Below, in pieces: positions 17,319-26,783 of a DNA stretch of 64,000 nt. Both the position numbers and the translations under genes were made by a program. This DNA is from Ideonella alba (GTDB lineage: Bacteria; Pseudomonadota; Gammaproteobacteria; Burkholderiales; Burkholderiaceae_C). Under the pieces are notes generated by a model. The model was not told where the DNA came from, ran no database searches, and saw only the letters and a program-made list of their open reading frames with translations. The DNA lies in assembly GCF_018069875.1 (NCBI RefSeq), contig NZ_JAGQDF010000002.1, forward strand, positions 464,608 to 528,607, read 5' to 3'. Position 1 is the first letter of the stretch, and each line of letters starts with the position of its first letter.

Positions 17319-17704
17319 CGGTGGTCGGAGAAGCCATAGGCATTCCCGTTCACGTCCACATGGCCGGTGGCCATGGGCGTACCGTCAACGTTGACCGCCG
17401 GCCCGCGGCGGTCATTGCTGCCGTGCCGCCGGCGGTGACCGTCGTCGTCATCGCCTGGGGCGTACCTCGCAGGGGCAGTCAAGCCCAGGCGCTGGCTCAG
17501 GCTGCCTGGCCCGCGCAGGCTCTGCACCGCAAGCACCAGCGCCCAGACAACACCGACCAGGAACACCACGGGGCCGACCAGAATGGCCAAGAGGTCCACC
17601 GGCTTGCCGAAGACACGAATGCCCGGGTTGAACAGCAAGCCGCCGAAGAACAGGAAGGCCCCGGCGAAGGTCAGCAGCAACCAGGTGTACGAGCGTTGGG
17701 GCAT
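17252..17704 (-). CDS. Two-helix membrane protein with Gly/Ser-rich tail
   Basis: A 150-aa protein with two hydrophobic helices (about 8-28 and 37-62), then a polar Asp/His/Arg-rich region and a tail FSSGGSFGGGFSNSRW that resembles YgcG/TPM-type tails. No clear RBS, and it overlaps the convergent gene by 67 bp, so it is less certain than its neighbours. No function assigned. Confidence 0.55.
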   Translation of the reverse strand: MPQRSYTWLLLTFAGAFLFFGGLLFNPGIRVFGKPVDLLAILVGPVVFLVGVVWALVLAVQSLRGPGSLSQRLGLTAPARYAPGDDDDGHRRRHGSNDRRGPAVNVDGTPMATGHVDVNGNAYGFSDHRHDAGGFSSGGSFGGGFSNSRW

Positions 17705-17914
17705 GAGAGTTTGTGACTGTTGGGCCGGTGCCTTCCGTCACGCAGGTATCGGCCCGACGGGCAGGGACTTGAGCCCGGCACCGGGCCAGACGCTCGTCAC
17801 ACTCGCGCGCTTCTGCAGGCTTCAGCCTGCCTGACACGGGGCGGGCCAGGCCCGCCCTCGCGTCGCCCCCAGCCCAGGCCCCCCTGCCTTGCGGGTGCTC
17901 TTCACCGGGCGACA

Positions 17915-17940
17915 GCCGCCCGCAGGGCGGCTTCTTCTTC
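17915..17940 (+). terminator. Rho-independent terminator
   Basis: GCCGCCC-GCA-GGGCGGC stem followed by TTCTTCTTC. It would end transcripts coming from the alpA/HTH genes. Confidence 0.65.
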
Positions 17941-18006
17941 GGTTCTCAGAACAGGTTTTCTGCAACCGCTTCTGGTCTGAAGGACTTTGGTTATTCGTGG
18001 GTGGTG

Positions 18007-18060
18007 GTCACGCGGTAACGGTATCCGGGTGGTGGTCACCCGGCACCGTTACGGCGTGAC
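18007..18060 (-). terminator. Long interrupted palindrome downstream of res
   Basis: Nested pairing arms GTCACGC / GCGTGAC, GTAACGGT / ACCGTTAC and GGGTG / CACCC with small internal loops, 6 bp beyond the res stop codon. A transcription-termination or RNA-stabilising hairpin is the simplest reading. No T run follows on the minus strand, so a protein-binding site is also possible. Confidence 0.5.
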
Positions 18061-18066
18061 GTCGTT

Positions 18067-21000
18067 TCAGATGACGCCAGTCAGCTTGTCGAGCAGCTTC
18101 ATCAGGTCCGGCGGCTGCCGGACGATGTGATAGCTCCACCGCCCGAAGCGCCCGTCGTTGTTGACGGCGGTGCACCAGCGGTGCGCGGCCTGGGCCTTCA
18201 CCTCGGCGTCACCGGGCTGGCCCTTCACCTCGACCATCAGGCGCTCGCCCGTCGTCAGGTCCACGATGAAGTCGGGCAGGTAGCGGCGGCGGATGCCGTC
18301 CTTGCGATACGGCACGATGAAGCCCAGGTGGTCGTTCTTGACCCACTTGGCGACACCCTCGTGGGCGTCCAGTGCGGTGGCCGCTGCCTGCTCCCAGGTC
18401 TTCGTGTCCGCGACGATGGCGTTCAGGTGGCACTTCTGCACCGGCCAGGGTTGCCGCCCGGTGAAGAACTCGACATGCCGCGTCGAGCGCTCGCCCGCAG
18501 GCCCCGGCGTGATGATGGGCCGCTCTTGCGTCTTGCCGCTCTCGTCCACCGGCATCAGCGAGTCGAACAGGATGCCCACCGCCTGCTGGAAGTACGGGTT
18601 CAGCGCCACGTCCTGCGGCGCCCGATTGCCCGACAGCTTCAGCTTCTCGGCCAGGAACCGGGTCGTGTAGCCCAGGAGTTGCGGGAACAGGCGGTGCGTG
18701 GGGATGACATCGCCACGGTCGGCCAGCCACTGCTGCGTCAGCACCTTGGCCATGGTGAAGGCCACCTGCTGCACCCGCACCTTGGCGCGCCACTGCTCCA
18801 GGTTCACCACGTCGGCCGCGCCGGGGCCGTAGGCGGCCAGGGCACCGTCCTGCGTGGTCAGGCCCTTCATCAGCGTCACATCGGGCACCGTCATGGGGTT
18901 CAGCTCCAAGGTTGGCACCTTGGGCCAGTCCATGGTGAGCCGCGTCACGCCGGGGTCGGTGTAGCCCTCCACCACCGGGAAGGCCAGCTCGTACTGCGCC
19001 TTGGCCGGCACGGCGTAAATCTGGTTGGCCGGCGGTGACGGCGGCTGCTGGGCGCCGCCCTCCACCTTGAACGGGATGAGCTCGAAGGGCACGCCGAAGA
19101 CCTTGGCAGTCTCTTCGCGGAAGAAGCCGGTGGCCTCGTCCACCGCGTAGGACGTGCGCCGCAGCGCCCGGCCGACCACCTGCTCGCACAGCAGTTGCGA
19201 GCCGAACGGGCGCAGGCCCACCACGTGCGTCACGGTCGTGGCGTCCCAGCCCTCGGACAGCATGGCCACGCTGATGATGCAGCGCACGTCGCGGCCCGGC
19301 GGCACGCTGGCGTCGATGGTCACCAGGCCGTTGTCGTCGTCCTCCAGGGCCTTGCGGTTGTGCTTCTCGACCATGGCCACGTACTCTTCGGGCACCTTGT
19401 TGCCCGGCCAGCCGGTCTTGCCGATGGTCTCCAGCACGAAGCGCAGGCGCCGCGCCTCGTCGTTCTTGCCGCCGCCTTCCGCGATGTCCTCGGCCACCTT
19501 GCTGTCCACCCGCACGGTCCACTCCCGGCCCGGGGCGTTGCGGAACTGCTCGGGCGCCGCGCCGTAGGTGGCGTTGCCGTTGGCCAGCCAGTCGTACAGC
19601 TCCTTGGCCAGCGCGGTGTCGCGGCACACGATGATGAAGACCGGCGGCACGTCGGTCTTGCGGTGGCCGGCCTTGAACTGCGCCGACCACTGCTCGGCCG
19701 TCTTGCGCCACTCGTCAGCCAGTTGCACGATGGGCTGCGTGGCGTAGCGCATCAGCACGTCGGGCGTCAGCTTGCCGCTGTGGCCTTCCTTCTCGGCAAT
19801 CTCCTGCACCCACCGCCACACGTTGAAGTAGGCCGGGGTCTCGGTGCCGCCGATGTCCTGCGTGGGGAGCTGCGGAATCTTCACCAGGCCGGCTTCGATG
19901 GCCTCCAGCAGGCTGAAGTCGGACACCACCCACGGGAAGGGCTTGCCCACCTCGTTGCCGCTGCCCTGGATGAAGAACGGCGTGGCCGACAGGTCCACGC
20001 ACAGCCGCACGCCGTTGGTCCGGCCGCCCAGCGCCTTGTTGATGCGGTCGAGACCCTCAATCCACACCGTGGCCTCGCGGGCATCGACCTCGGCCGTTTC
20101 CTCGTCGATGGCGAAGGTGTCCTCGGCGTCGAGCTTGCCGCGCCGGTAGGCGTGGTGGGCCTCGTCGTTCATCACCAGGATGGCCGAGCTGCGCCCCTTG
20201 CGGTTGCCCAGCACGCGGCGCAGGAAGGCGGTGTCGCTCTCGTAGTAGCGCACCTCCTTCACCTCGAAGCCGGTGAGCTGGCCCTTGTTGTCCCGCAGCT
20301 CGCGCAGGATGTCGAAGGCGCCGGTCAGCGCCTGCTGCCGGATGTCGGCCTCGGTCACCGCGTCCTTGCCGCCCACCTTCACGGTGCGCAGCTTCTCCAT
20401 CGGCACGCCGCGCTTCACCACCTTGGCCGACGTGCCGTTCACATCGGTCAGCTCGCGCCGCTCCAGGTTGTGCCAGTTGGTGATGAAGACCTCGCCCTTG
20501 CGCAGGTCGGGCATGCGGTGCAGCGGCACCAGTTGCCGGGTGCGGTACAGGCTGAGCTCGTCCAGGTTGGGGTCGAGCTCGCGCAGCCGGTCGCGGATGG
20601 TGACGTTCGGGCAGACGATGAGCACCGTGTCCGAGTAGGCCGAGGCCTGCGGCTGCGCCACCTTGTTCAGGATGGACCAGGCCGACAGCATGCCCATCAC
20701 AGTGGTCTTGCCGCTGCCAGTGGCCATCTTCAGCGCGTAGCGCACGAAGGCCTTGTACCCGTCTGCCTTGGCGTCGTCGCCCGGCTCGTCGCTGGGCACG
20801 TTGATGCCCTGCTTCAGGTCGTCTGGCCCTTCCACCAGGAACAGCACCGTCTCCACCGCTTCGAGCTGGGCGAAGAACAGCCGCGGCGAGCGGTCAGGCG
20901 AACGCCACAGTTCCAGCAGTTCCCGCGTTACCTTGGTGGCGCCGGCATAGTCGCGCTCGCGCCACTCGCGCAAGCGCTGGCGGATGAGGTTGGCCAGGTC

Positions 21001-21222
21001 CAGCAGGTATTCCTGCCCCTTCGATGCGTCGTCCAGCAGCGACTGCTGGCCCTTGGCCTTGCGCCCGCGCGCTGCACGGTCGGGCACACGGAAGAAATAC
21101 GAGGCCAAGCGCCGGCCTGGCCGCTTCTCCGGGTGCTTGCCCTCTTCGATGTGCCAGTGGAAGGCCGGCGGGTCGTAGGGGCTGTTGATGATGGGCGCTT
21201 CGACGGCGTTGATTTGGCTCAT
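18067..21222 (-). CDS. Type III-like restriction endonuclease subunit (Res)
   Basis: A 1051-aa SF2 helicase-nuclease. Walker A MATGSGKTT lies at about 167-174, and the DEAH-type Walker B MNDEAHHAYR at about 355. Helicase C motifs include SEGWDATTVTHVVGLRPF and QVVGRALRR. At the C-terminus LPDFIVDL...LMVEVKG gives a PD-(D/E)xK nuclease site. It translocates or cuts unmodified phage DNA together with the modification subunit. Its ATG overlaps the DUF262 gene stop by 4 bp; last gene of the mod-DUF262-res operon. Confidence 0.93.
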   Translation of the reverse strand: MSQINAVEAPIINSPYDPPAFHWHIEEGKHPEKRPGRRLASYFFRVPDRAARGRKAKGQQSLLDDASKGQEYLLDLANLIRQRLREWRERDYAGATKVTRELLELWRSPDRSPRLFFAQLEAVETVLFLVEGPDDLKQGINVPSDEPGDDAKADGYKAFVRYALKMATGSGKTTVMGMLSAWSILNKVAQPQASAYSDTVLIVCPNVTIRDRLRELDPNLDELSLYRTRQLVPLHRMPDLRKGEVFITNWHNLERRELTDVNGTSAKVVKRGVPMEKLRTVKVGGKDAVTEADIRQQALTGAFDILRELRDNKGQLTGFEVKEVRYYESDTAFLRRVLGNRKGRSSAILVMNDEAHHAYRRGKLDAEDTFAIDEETAEVDAREATVWIEGLDRINKALGGRTNGVRLCVDLSATPFFIQGSGNEVGKPFPWVVSDFSLLEAIEAGLVKIPQLPTQDIGGTETPAYFNVWRWVQEIAEKEGHSGKLTPDVLMRYATQPIVQLADEWRKTAEQWSAQFKAGHRKTDVPPVFIIVCRDTALAKELYDWLANGNATYGAAPEQFRNAPGREWTVRVDSKVAEDIAEGGGKNDEARRLRFVLETIGKTGWPGNKVPEEYVAMVEKHNRKALEDDDNGLVTIDASVPPGRDVRCIISVAMLSEGWDATTVTHVVGLRPFGSQLLCEQVVGRALRRTSYAVDEATGFFREETAKVFGVPFELIPFKVEGGAQQPPSPPANQIYAVPAKAQYELAFPVVEGYTDPGVTRLTMDWPKVPTLELNPMTVPDVTLMKGLTTQDGALAAYGPGAADVVNLEQWRAKVRVQQVAFTMAKVLTQQWLADRGDVIPTHRLFPQLLGYTTRFLAEKLKLSGNRAPQDVALNPYFQQAVGILFDSLMPVDESGKTQERPIITPGPAGERSTRHVEFFTGRQPWPVQKCHLNAIVADTKTWEQAAATALDAHEGVAKWVKNDHLGFIVPYRKDGIRRRYLPDFIVDLTTGERLMVEVKGQPGDAEVKAQAAHRWCTAVNNDGRFGRWSYHIVRQPPDLMKLLDKLTGVI

Positions 21223-22967
21223 GCCACGCCCCCCGACACCATGGCGGCCAGCTCAGGGTTCACGGTGCGCCCGCAAATCTCCCAGATGCGCTGCAGGCGC
21301 CGGTCGCGGAAGCTGCGGTAGGTCGCAACGTCGAACACCAGCTTCTTGGTGTCAGCCGCGAATTCGTCCAGCAGCAGGTGCTTCTCGATGGGCGACCCAT
21401 AGGACTTGAGACGCCCGAAGTAGCTGTCGGGCAGCTCGGCACGCTTGCGGATGTTGTCGGTCGCGCCCACGAATCGGTAATTCCCGAGGGTGTTCACCTC
21501 GGCACTGCCGAGTCCCAGCTTGGTGGACAAAGCGTGCCGCGGATAGATGTGGTCGATGTGCGGCTCGTTGCCCTTGTACTTCACGTCGAATGGCGACGAA
21601 CCCATCTGGTCCACGTACACCAGGTTCAGCAGCAGGAACCTCAAGCGCGTCTGTTCCAGGTGGAACTTCTGCAACTCCGTCGGGTATCCGCGCCCGATGA
21701 AGTAGTCCTTGACCCCTTGCATCGGAAATCCGCCCGGGGACGGCTGACCGACCACCGAATGCAGGCCGTTGATGACCTTGTCGGTGCCCTGCGAGTACCA
21801 GCCAAAGAGCTGGGCCTTGTAGTAGTAGCCGCGCATCAGCGCACGGCTGCGCTCCGTGGGCTTCGGGTTGAAGTACAGGTAATCGAACAGCGGGATGAAG
21901 CTGTTGTGGCTGCGAACCACCTTCTCGGCATAGACCTTCAGGTCTGTCTTGAGGAAGTCGCGCAGCTCCTGGAACGCGGCCTCTGCCCGGTCCCAGTTCG
22001 CCTTCATGTCCGCCAGCAGCTTGGTCCCGTCGGCGCCGGTGAACTTCTCGGCCGATGCCTCGGCACCGCGCCCATGCACCACCAGCAGGCACTTCAGCGG
22101 GAACGTCTTGTCGAAGCCGATGTTGGTGCTGTTCAGCAGCTCGGTGGTGTCTTCGATGGCCTCCTCGATTTCGTCCCAGCCTTCCTTCATGGCTGCGAAC
22201 ATCAGGTCGGACGCATCGAGCTTGGTGCCGCCGGAGTTCACCCGGACGAAGATGTCCAGCACGGTCCCGTAGGTGTAGTTGTTGGCCACACCGTCGAGCT
22301 CCTGAATCCAGAAGTGCTTGTCCTCGCGCAGCAGCGAAACCAGTTGGCCGAAATTGCGCCGCACGCGCTTCTGGCGCGCCTTCTGTTCCTGGCTCGTCGG
22401 CTGCTTCTCAGCTGGCAGCGCATCGTCGGCCTCATCGAGGCTGTCGTTCATTTCCTCCGACAGTTCCTCGGCCACGCGCTGGGCGTCCTTGCCCACCAGG
22501 TCGGCCACCCGGTACCACGGGCGCGGCAGCGCCACTTTCGAGAACTTCAGCGTGTACAGCAGTCCATCGTCGGACAGCGCTGCGCCGCTGCTGGCATCGA
22601 AGTAGGCCTCCAGGCGTTCGCCGTCGGGGCCCTTGATGGCCCCGGCAAATGTGGCGTACAGCGTCTGCAGCCGCTGCTGACCATCAAGAACGAACGTCTT
22701 TTCGCACCCCGCCTTGCTGATGTTCGGCTCGTAGTAGTCGCTCAGGTCGGGGTCCCACTCGACCTCCTCCATGAACTTGCGGGCCTTGATTTCGTCCTTG
22801 GTCTTCCAGAACAGCAGCGTCTGGATGGGGTAGTTGCGCATCAAGCTGTCGAACAGCTTGAGCATCTGCTCTTCCTCCCAGACGAAGGGGCGCTGGATGT
22901 GCGGAAGGAACAGGCCCTTGTTGATGACCTGGATGAGGTTGTAGAGCGAGCTCGGCTTGTAGCTCAT
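21219..22967 (-). CDS. DUF262 / DUF1524 (GmrSD-like) HNH protein
   Basis: A 582-aa protein. The N-terminal DUF262 (ParB-like NTPase) has FLPHIQRPFVWEEEQ and FVLDGQQRLQTL (DGQQR at 95-99). The C-terminal DUF1524 HNH-type nuclease has HIDHIYP at about 471 and NTLGNYRFVGATDN. This is the GmrS-GmrD arrangement fused in one chain, known from type IV enzymes that restrict modified phage DNA. Here it lies between mod and res with 4-bp overlaps on both sides, so it belongs to the same operon. It could add a second nuclease activity or regulate the R-M pair. Confidence 0.92.
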   Translation of the reverse strand: MSYKPSSLYNLIQVINKGLFLPHIQRPFVWEEEQMLKLFDSLMRNYPIQTLLFWKTKDEIKARKFMEEVEWDPDLSDYYEPNISKAGCEKTFVLDGQQRLQTLYATFAGAIKGPDGERLEAYFDASSGAALSDDGLLYTLKFSKVALPRPWYRVADLVGKDAQRVAEELSEEMNDSLDEADDALPAEKQPTSQEQKARQKRVRRNFGQLVSLLREDKHFWIQELDGVANNYTYGTVLDIFVRVNSGGTKLDASDLMFAAMKEGWDEIEEAIEDTTELLNSTNIGFDKTFPLKCLLVVHGRGAEASAEKFTGADGTKLLADMKANWDRAEAAFQELRDFLKTDLKVYAEKVVRSHNSFIPLFDYLYFNPKPTERSRALMRGYYYKAQLFGWYSQGTDKVINGLHSVVGQPSPGGFPMQGVKDYFIGRGYPTELQKFHLEQTRLRFLLLNLVYVDQMGSSPFDVKYKGNEPHIDHIYPRHALSTKLGLGSAEVNTLGNYRFVGATDNIRKRAELPDSYFGRLKSYGSPIEKHLLLDEFAADTKKLVFDVATYRSFRDRRLQRIWEICGRTVNPELAAMVSGGVA

Positions 22968-25774
22968 GCCTTCACCTCCAGCACGCGCATCAGCTCGTTA
23001 CCGCGCTCGTCGATGACCTTCACCGCCACACGGCGCTTCGGCCCGATGGGAAACGGCTCGCTCACGGTGCCGGCCAGGTGCTCCCACACCGACGGGTCGA
23101 ACTCGGCCTTCAGCGACTTCTGCAGGTTGTCCCACGCGGCGGTCTTGGGGAAGAAGACCTGGGTAGCGTAGAAACACATGCCGTCGTAGTCGGTGTCCAG
23201 CATCCACGCCGGCAGGTTCTGCGCGGGGATGTCTTCCTGGTCCATCGTCGCCGGGTTGAAGATGTCCAGACCGCGCAGCTCGACCTCGTACAGGTCGGCA
23301 CCGTCTTCGTTCTTCTTGCCGGCCTTGCGCACCACGGCGTCGGGCAGGCCGGTGACCGAGAAGATTTCGCTGGCTCGGCTGGTCTTCAGCAGGTCGCTCA
23401 TGGCCACGTCCGGCGTGACCGTGACGTAGGTGCAGGGCACGCGCAGCTTGGCGCGGTCTTCCAGCAATTCGCGCGCCTTGGCCTGGATGGCGAAGCCGAA
23501 GAAGTACAGGTGCGGGAACTTCAGGAAGTACGCCTCACGCGCTGCCTCGAACACCACGTCGGACGAGATGGCACCGTCCTCGGGGCCGAAGACCACGGCG
23601 ATGCGGTTGCCCTCGGCGTCCAGGCCCTCGGCATGGATGGCGTCGCTGTCGGTCATGCGGCGGATGTCGGCCAGCACCAGTTCACGATTGCCAGGCAGCC
23701 GCAGCGTCTTGGACTGACGCAGCACCTGGGTCATGCGCTCGATGTGTGTGGCGGGGTCGGCGTAACGACCGGCAGGTTCTGCCACCTGCAGGGGCAAGCC
23801 ACCGTTAGCAGCGTCGGCATCACCCAGCGCGGCGTCAAGACTCTGAGCTTCTGGCTGGTCGGCAGTCTCCGCTTCGAAGTCAACTGTCTGCGCCGGAGCG
23901 ATGGTCGCCTCTACGACGAACGGGCCGGCAACGCGCGTAACTTTGTCGTTGACCTCGGGTCTGTCCACCAAAACCTCGGTCGCCGGTGTTTCTTCGTTGG
24001 CAATTGACTTCAATGTGATGTGCGGCACCAGACCGCCAACCTCTTCGCCACGTCGGCTCTGCTTTCGCTTATAGACGAATCCCCCTTGTGGGCCAGATTG
24101 CTGGTCTTTCAGTTCGTAAAACGGAAAGGTCGCAGTCAGCAAGCGTTGTCTCGCCAACGCCAGCGGTACCCTCGATGTGTCGCAAGTAATCCAGCGGCGC
24201 CCCCATCGCTCTGCCGCAAATGCTGTTGTCCCGGACCCGCAGGTAGGGTCAAAAACCAAATCGCCGGGAGCGGTCACCAAGTGAAGGCATCGCTCAAGGA
24301 CCCGAGTATCCGTCTGGACCACGTACAGCCTATCGTCACCCACGAAACCACCGACTCCAGTGTCATTCCACACAGTGCCCAATGGGCTTAGCGCGAAATC
24401 ATCGAAGTATCGAACAAACCGAAGAGTATTACCCTTAATTGCCAAACGCTTTGCCGTCCGCAGCCGCTCAATTCCTACCTCGTGAGTCGCCCAGTGGCGG
24501 TTCGCAGCTGGTCGAAACGGTCTACCGCCAAAGTTCACTACAAAACCCAGTGAATCCTGCCAACCTGGCGAAACCATCGGATTTCTTGCAAAAACACGAC
24601 CAAGGCTTCGAACGGAGTTGCCGAGCTTCTTTTCCTCACTTTCCAATGCTCTGCGAGTGCCGTCAGGCAGCTCAATTTGGTCGTAAAACTCAAGTTCCTC
24701 TGGGCTGATTGGTCGGTCCAGAAATACCTTATTGACCTTCTGCCGAGTTTTGTCCTTTGCGTACCACAGCAAATAGTCGTGTGTTGTAGAAACTCGGTCG
24801 TCGCTTGAGAAGCCAGTTTTCTTGAACGCAATCTGCGCCACATAGTTTGACGAACCGAAAACCTCGTCGAGAACAGCTCTCGCGTGGTGCGCGTTGTCGT
24901 CTGAAATTTGCACGAAAATGCTTCCAGTCTCATTGAGAAGCTCCTTCGAAAGAAAAAGCCTATCGCGCAAATATGTCAGGTAGGAATGAAGCCCAAGCTC
25001 CCACGTATCTCGATAGGCCTTTACCATTTCTGGCTCACGGGTCATAAACCCGTCTTTGCCGTGCTTGTCGCCCATATCACGGTCGCGGACGAAGGGCTGA
25101 AAGTTCGACCCAAACTTCACGCCATAGGGTGGGTCCATGAAAATCATCTGAACCTGACCGCCGAGCCCCTCGAACTCCAGCAGCGAATTCATCACCTGCA
25201 GGCTGTCGCCGAGAATCATCCGGTTCTGCCACGGCCCCTTGTGCTCGTAGGCATCGAGCTTGTCGGTCACGTCCAGCCCACCGCCGTCGCCGAACAGGTC
25301 GTAGGTGGTGCCCTTGGCCTTACGGTGCTTGATGCCCTCCAGGATGGCCTTGGTCGAGTGCCGCTCGTGCACGAACAGCGGCACCGTGGGCACTGAAATC
25401 TGGTGGCGCTCGGCCTTGCCGGTCCAGTTCAGGAAGGGCTGGCTCAGCGCCTGCAGCAGGTCGGCCGCTGCCTTCAGCGACTGCACCTGCACGCCACCGC
25501 CGGCCCACACCTGCGGCGCGGTGAACACCGCCGCCTCGCCCTCGGTGGCGCAGCGCTGCACCAGGCCCAGCAGCCATTCGGCCAGGTCGCGGTCGCGGTT
25601 CTCGTCCCAGCTCAGCGCCGGGTCCAGGCTGCTGTCGTAGCGGTAGGTCTTCGGCGGCTTCCTGGTGTTGAACTGGTCCTGCACGCCAACATCAGGGCGC
25701 TGGGTGGCCTGCTGGGCGTGCTGGTAGTCGGTGGTTTGGCTTTGCGGCGCAGCTGCGCTCTTCTTGGTGGCCAA
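22964..25774 (-). CDS. Type III-like DNA methyltransferase subunit (Mod)
   Basis: A 936-aa beta-class N6-adenine methyltransferase. Motif IV MDPPYGVKFG comes first at about residue 215, the SAM motif DPTCGSGTTAFAAERWG follows at about 505-520, and the target recognition domain lies between. About 350 further C-terminal residues are unlike classical Mod and resemble the mod subunits paired with this Res class. A TTG start at 25774 with GGGAG upstream is preferred; an ATG at 25837 lacks an RBS. The stretch from about 23870 to 25130 is visibly AT-richer than both flanks, which suggests a swapped specificity domain. Confidence 0.92.
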   Translation of the reverse strand: MATKKSAAAPQSQTTDYQHAQQATQRPDVGVQDQFNTRKPPKTYRYDSSLDPALSWDENRDRDLAEWLLGLVQRCATEGEAAVFTAPQVWAGGGVQVQSLKAAADLLQALSQPFLNWTGKAERHQISVPTVPLFVHERHSTKAILEGIKHRKAKGTTYDLFGDGGGLDVTDKLDAYEHKGPWQNRMILGDSLQVMNSLLEFEGLGGQVQMIFMDPPYGVKFGSNFQPFVRDRDMGDKHGKDGFMTREPEMVKAYRDTWELGLHSYLTYLRDRLFLSKELLNETGSIFVQISDDNAHHARAVLDEVFGSSNYVAQIAFKKTGFSSDDRVSTTHDYLLWYAKDKTRQKVNKVFLDRPISPEELEFYDQIELPDGTRRALESEEKKLGNSVRSLGRVFARNPMVSPGWQDSLGFVVNFGGRPFRPAANRHWATHEVGIERLRTAKRLAIKGNTLRFVRYFDDFALSPLGTVWNDTGVGGFVGDDRLYVVQTDTRVLERCLHLVTAPGDLVFDPTCGSGTTAFAAERWGRRWITCDTSRVPLALARQRLLTATFPFYELKDQQSGPQGGFVYKRKQSRRGEEVGGLVPHITLKSIANEETPATEVLVDRPEVNDKVTRVAGPFVVEATIAPAQTVDFEAETADQPEAQSLDAALGDADAANGGLPLQVAEPAGRYADPATHIERMTQVLRQSKTLRLPGNRELVLADIRRMTDSDAIHAEGLDAEGNRIAVVFGPEDGAISSDVVFEAAREAYFLKFPHLYFFGFAIQAKARELLEDRAKLRVPCTYVTVTPDVAMSDLLKTSRASEIFSVTGLPDAVVRKAGKKNEDGADLYEVELRGLDIFNPATMDQEDIPAQNLPAWMLDTDYDGMCFYATQVFFPKTAAWDNLQKSLKAEFDPSVWEHLAGTVSEPFPIGPKRRVAVKVIDERGNELMRVLEVKA

Positions 25775-26064
25775 GACGTGCTCCCGTTCGGTTATTGCAT
25801 GACGTAACCGACAAGGATACCGGCCGAATTGCTGCATTACGCCGGTCGAATCGACATCGGCGTTATCGCGCGCCAGCGCGTGCAGGTGCCACGCCGCAGG
25901 ACGTGGGGCAAGGCGTCCAGCCGCAGCCCCGCGCGCTGCACCGTGCCCACACGGTCAACGCGCGGCAGGGGGGCGCCGCAAGTCAGGTTTCGCCCCAACG
26001 AAATCAGGCCCGCCCACGGGCCGGTGACGCAGTGGGGGCGGAGCCCCGCCCCACCCGCTGAAAG

Positions 26065-26162
26065 CGGGCGGGCAACCCGGGCGATGGCCGACGTCCAGGA
26101 GGTGCCTGCGGGTGGCGCGAACAGCGGCACCAAAGGCAAGCAGCGCGCGGGTTGCCCGCCCG
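26065..26162. repeat. 15-bp perfect inverted repeat
   Basis: CGGGCGGGCAACCCG (26065-26079) and its exact reverse complement CGGGTTGCCCGCCCG (26148-26162), separated by 68 bp. Function unknown. Confidence 0.8.
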
Positions 26163-26320
26163 TTGGCTCTGCCGTGCAGAGGCAGCGGGATGGGGCGCGG
26201 TATTGGCAAGGGGATGAGGGCGTGCAGCCCGAAACACGGCGTGTCGCCCTAGCGACCGTGAGCCGGGGTGCCCCGCTCCCCCACGGTGGAAGCGTCTGCT
26301 TCTACCGTCTCGGCCTGGGC

Positions 26321-26352
26321 GACGGTCTGCAAGACGGTCGCCGGTGACGGTC
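26321..26352. repeat. Iteron-like GACGGTC repeats
   Basis: Direct copies of GACGGTC at 26321-26327, 26333-26339 and 26346-26352, i.e. 12-13 bp apart, close to one helical turn, plus an inverted ACCGTC at 26304-26309. Short, so possibly chance. Confidence 0.35.
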
Positions 26353-26751
26353 TGCCACCAAGGCCGGCCGTGAACTATTGCCTTGCCAAGCTGCGCGGCG
26401 GCGATACAGTTCGGCTCCTACTTCATCAGCGCACCTCCCGCGCAAGAACACGCTCCCCCCACCCAAGCTGGTGGCATCGGGGTCGTGTTCTTTAAAAATC
26501 CCTGCCTGTCGGCATACCCCAGACCCGCGCTTAGAACAGACTAACTAGCCTTCGCGCCCTGGGGTCGGCGCCGACAAGCCAACTCCCAACTTCCAAGGCC
26601 TGGCCCCACAGCTCCGTGGTGCGCCAGTAGACGCCACCCGTTCGACGGGCTCGGCGTTGGGCACCTCGTGCCCCGCATGCTCCAGCCGTTCTGGCCTTGA
26701 GCTGCCGACTTGCGCTGCCTGAGTCTTCGGCAGCGCTCCACCTCACACATC

Positions 26752-26783
26752 AAGCCTTGCCGGCGGCGTCGCCGGCAGGGCTT
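26752..26783 (+). terminator. Attenuator-like hairpin before the ATPase gene
   Basis: 14-bp stem (one G-T pair) at 26752-26765 / 26770-26783 with loop GCGT, followed by TTCGTCTTTGG. It stands only 20 bp before the ATG at 26804, so it may attenuate that gene or end an upstream small RNA. Confidence 0.5.

Larger units (their letters stand above)
17705..18066. other. Intergenic region left of the restriction operon
   Basis: About 360 bp without a supported gene. It contains a plus-strand terminator at 17915-17940, a 13-bp direct repeat GGGTGGTGGTCAC at 17999-18011 and 18027-18039 (28-bp period), and a long imperfect palindrome at 18007-18060. Confidence 0.5.

Noticed and set aside
17135..17716. 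193-codon plus-strand frame opposite the two-helix membrane protein
   Set aside because: The minus-strand product has two good membrane helices and an ordered tail, whereas the plus frame is His/Gln-rich shadow.
19195..21321. 708-codon plus-strand open frame opposite res
   Set aside because: Antisense shadow of a helicase-nuclease gene with intact motifs; composition is His/Val/Ala-rich without domains.
26268..26495. 75-codon frame in the noncoding region before the ATPase gene
   Set aside because: No RBS, no recognisable composition or domain; overlaps repeats.
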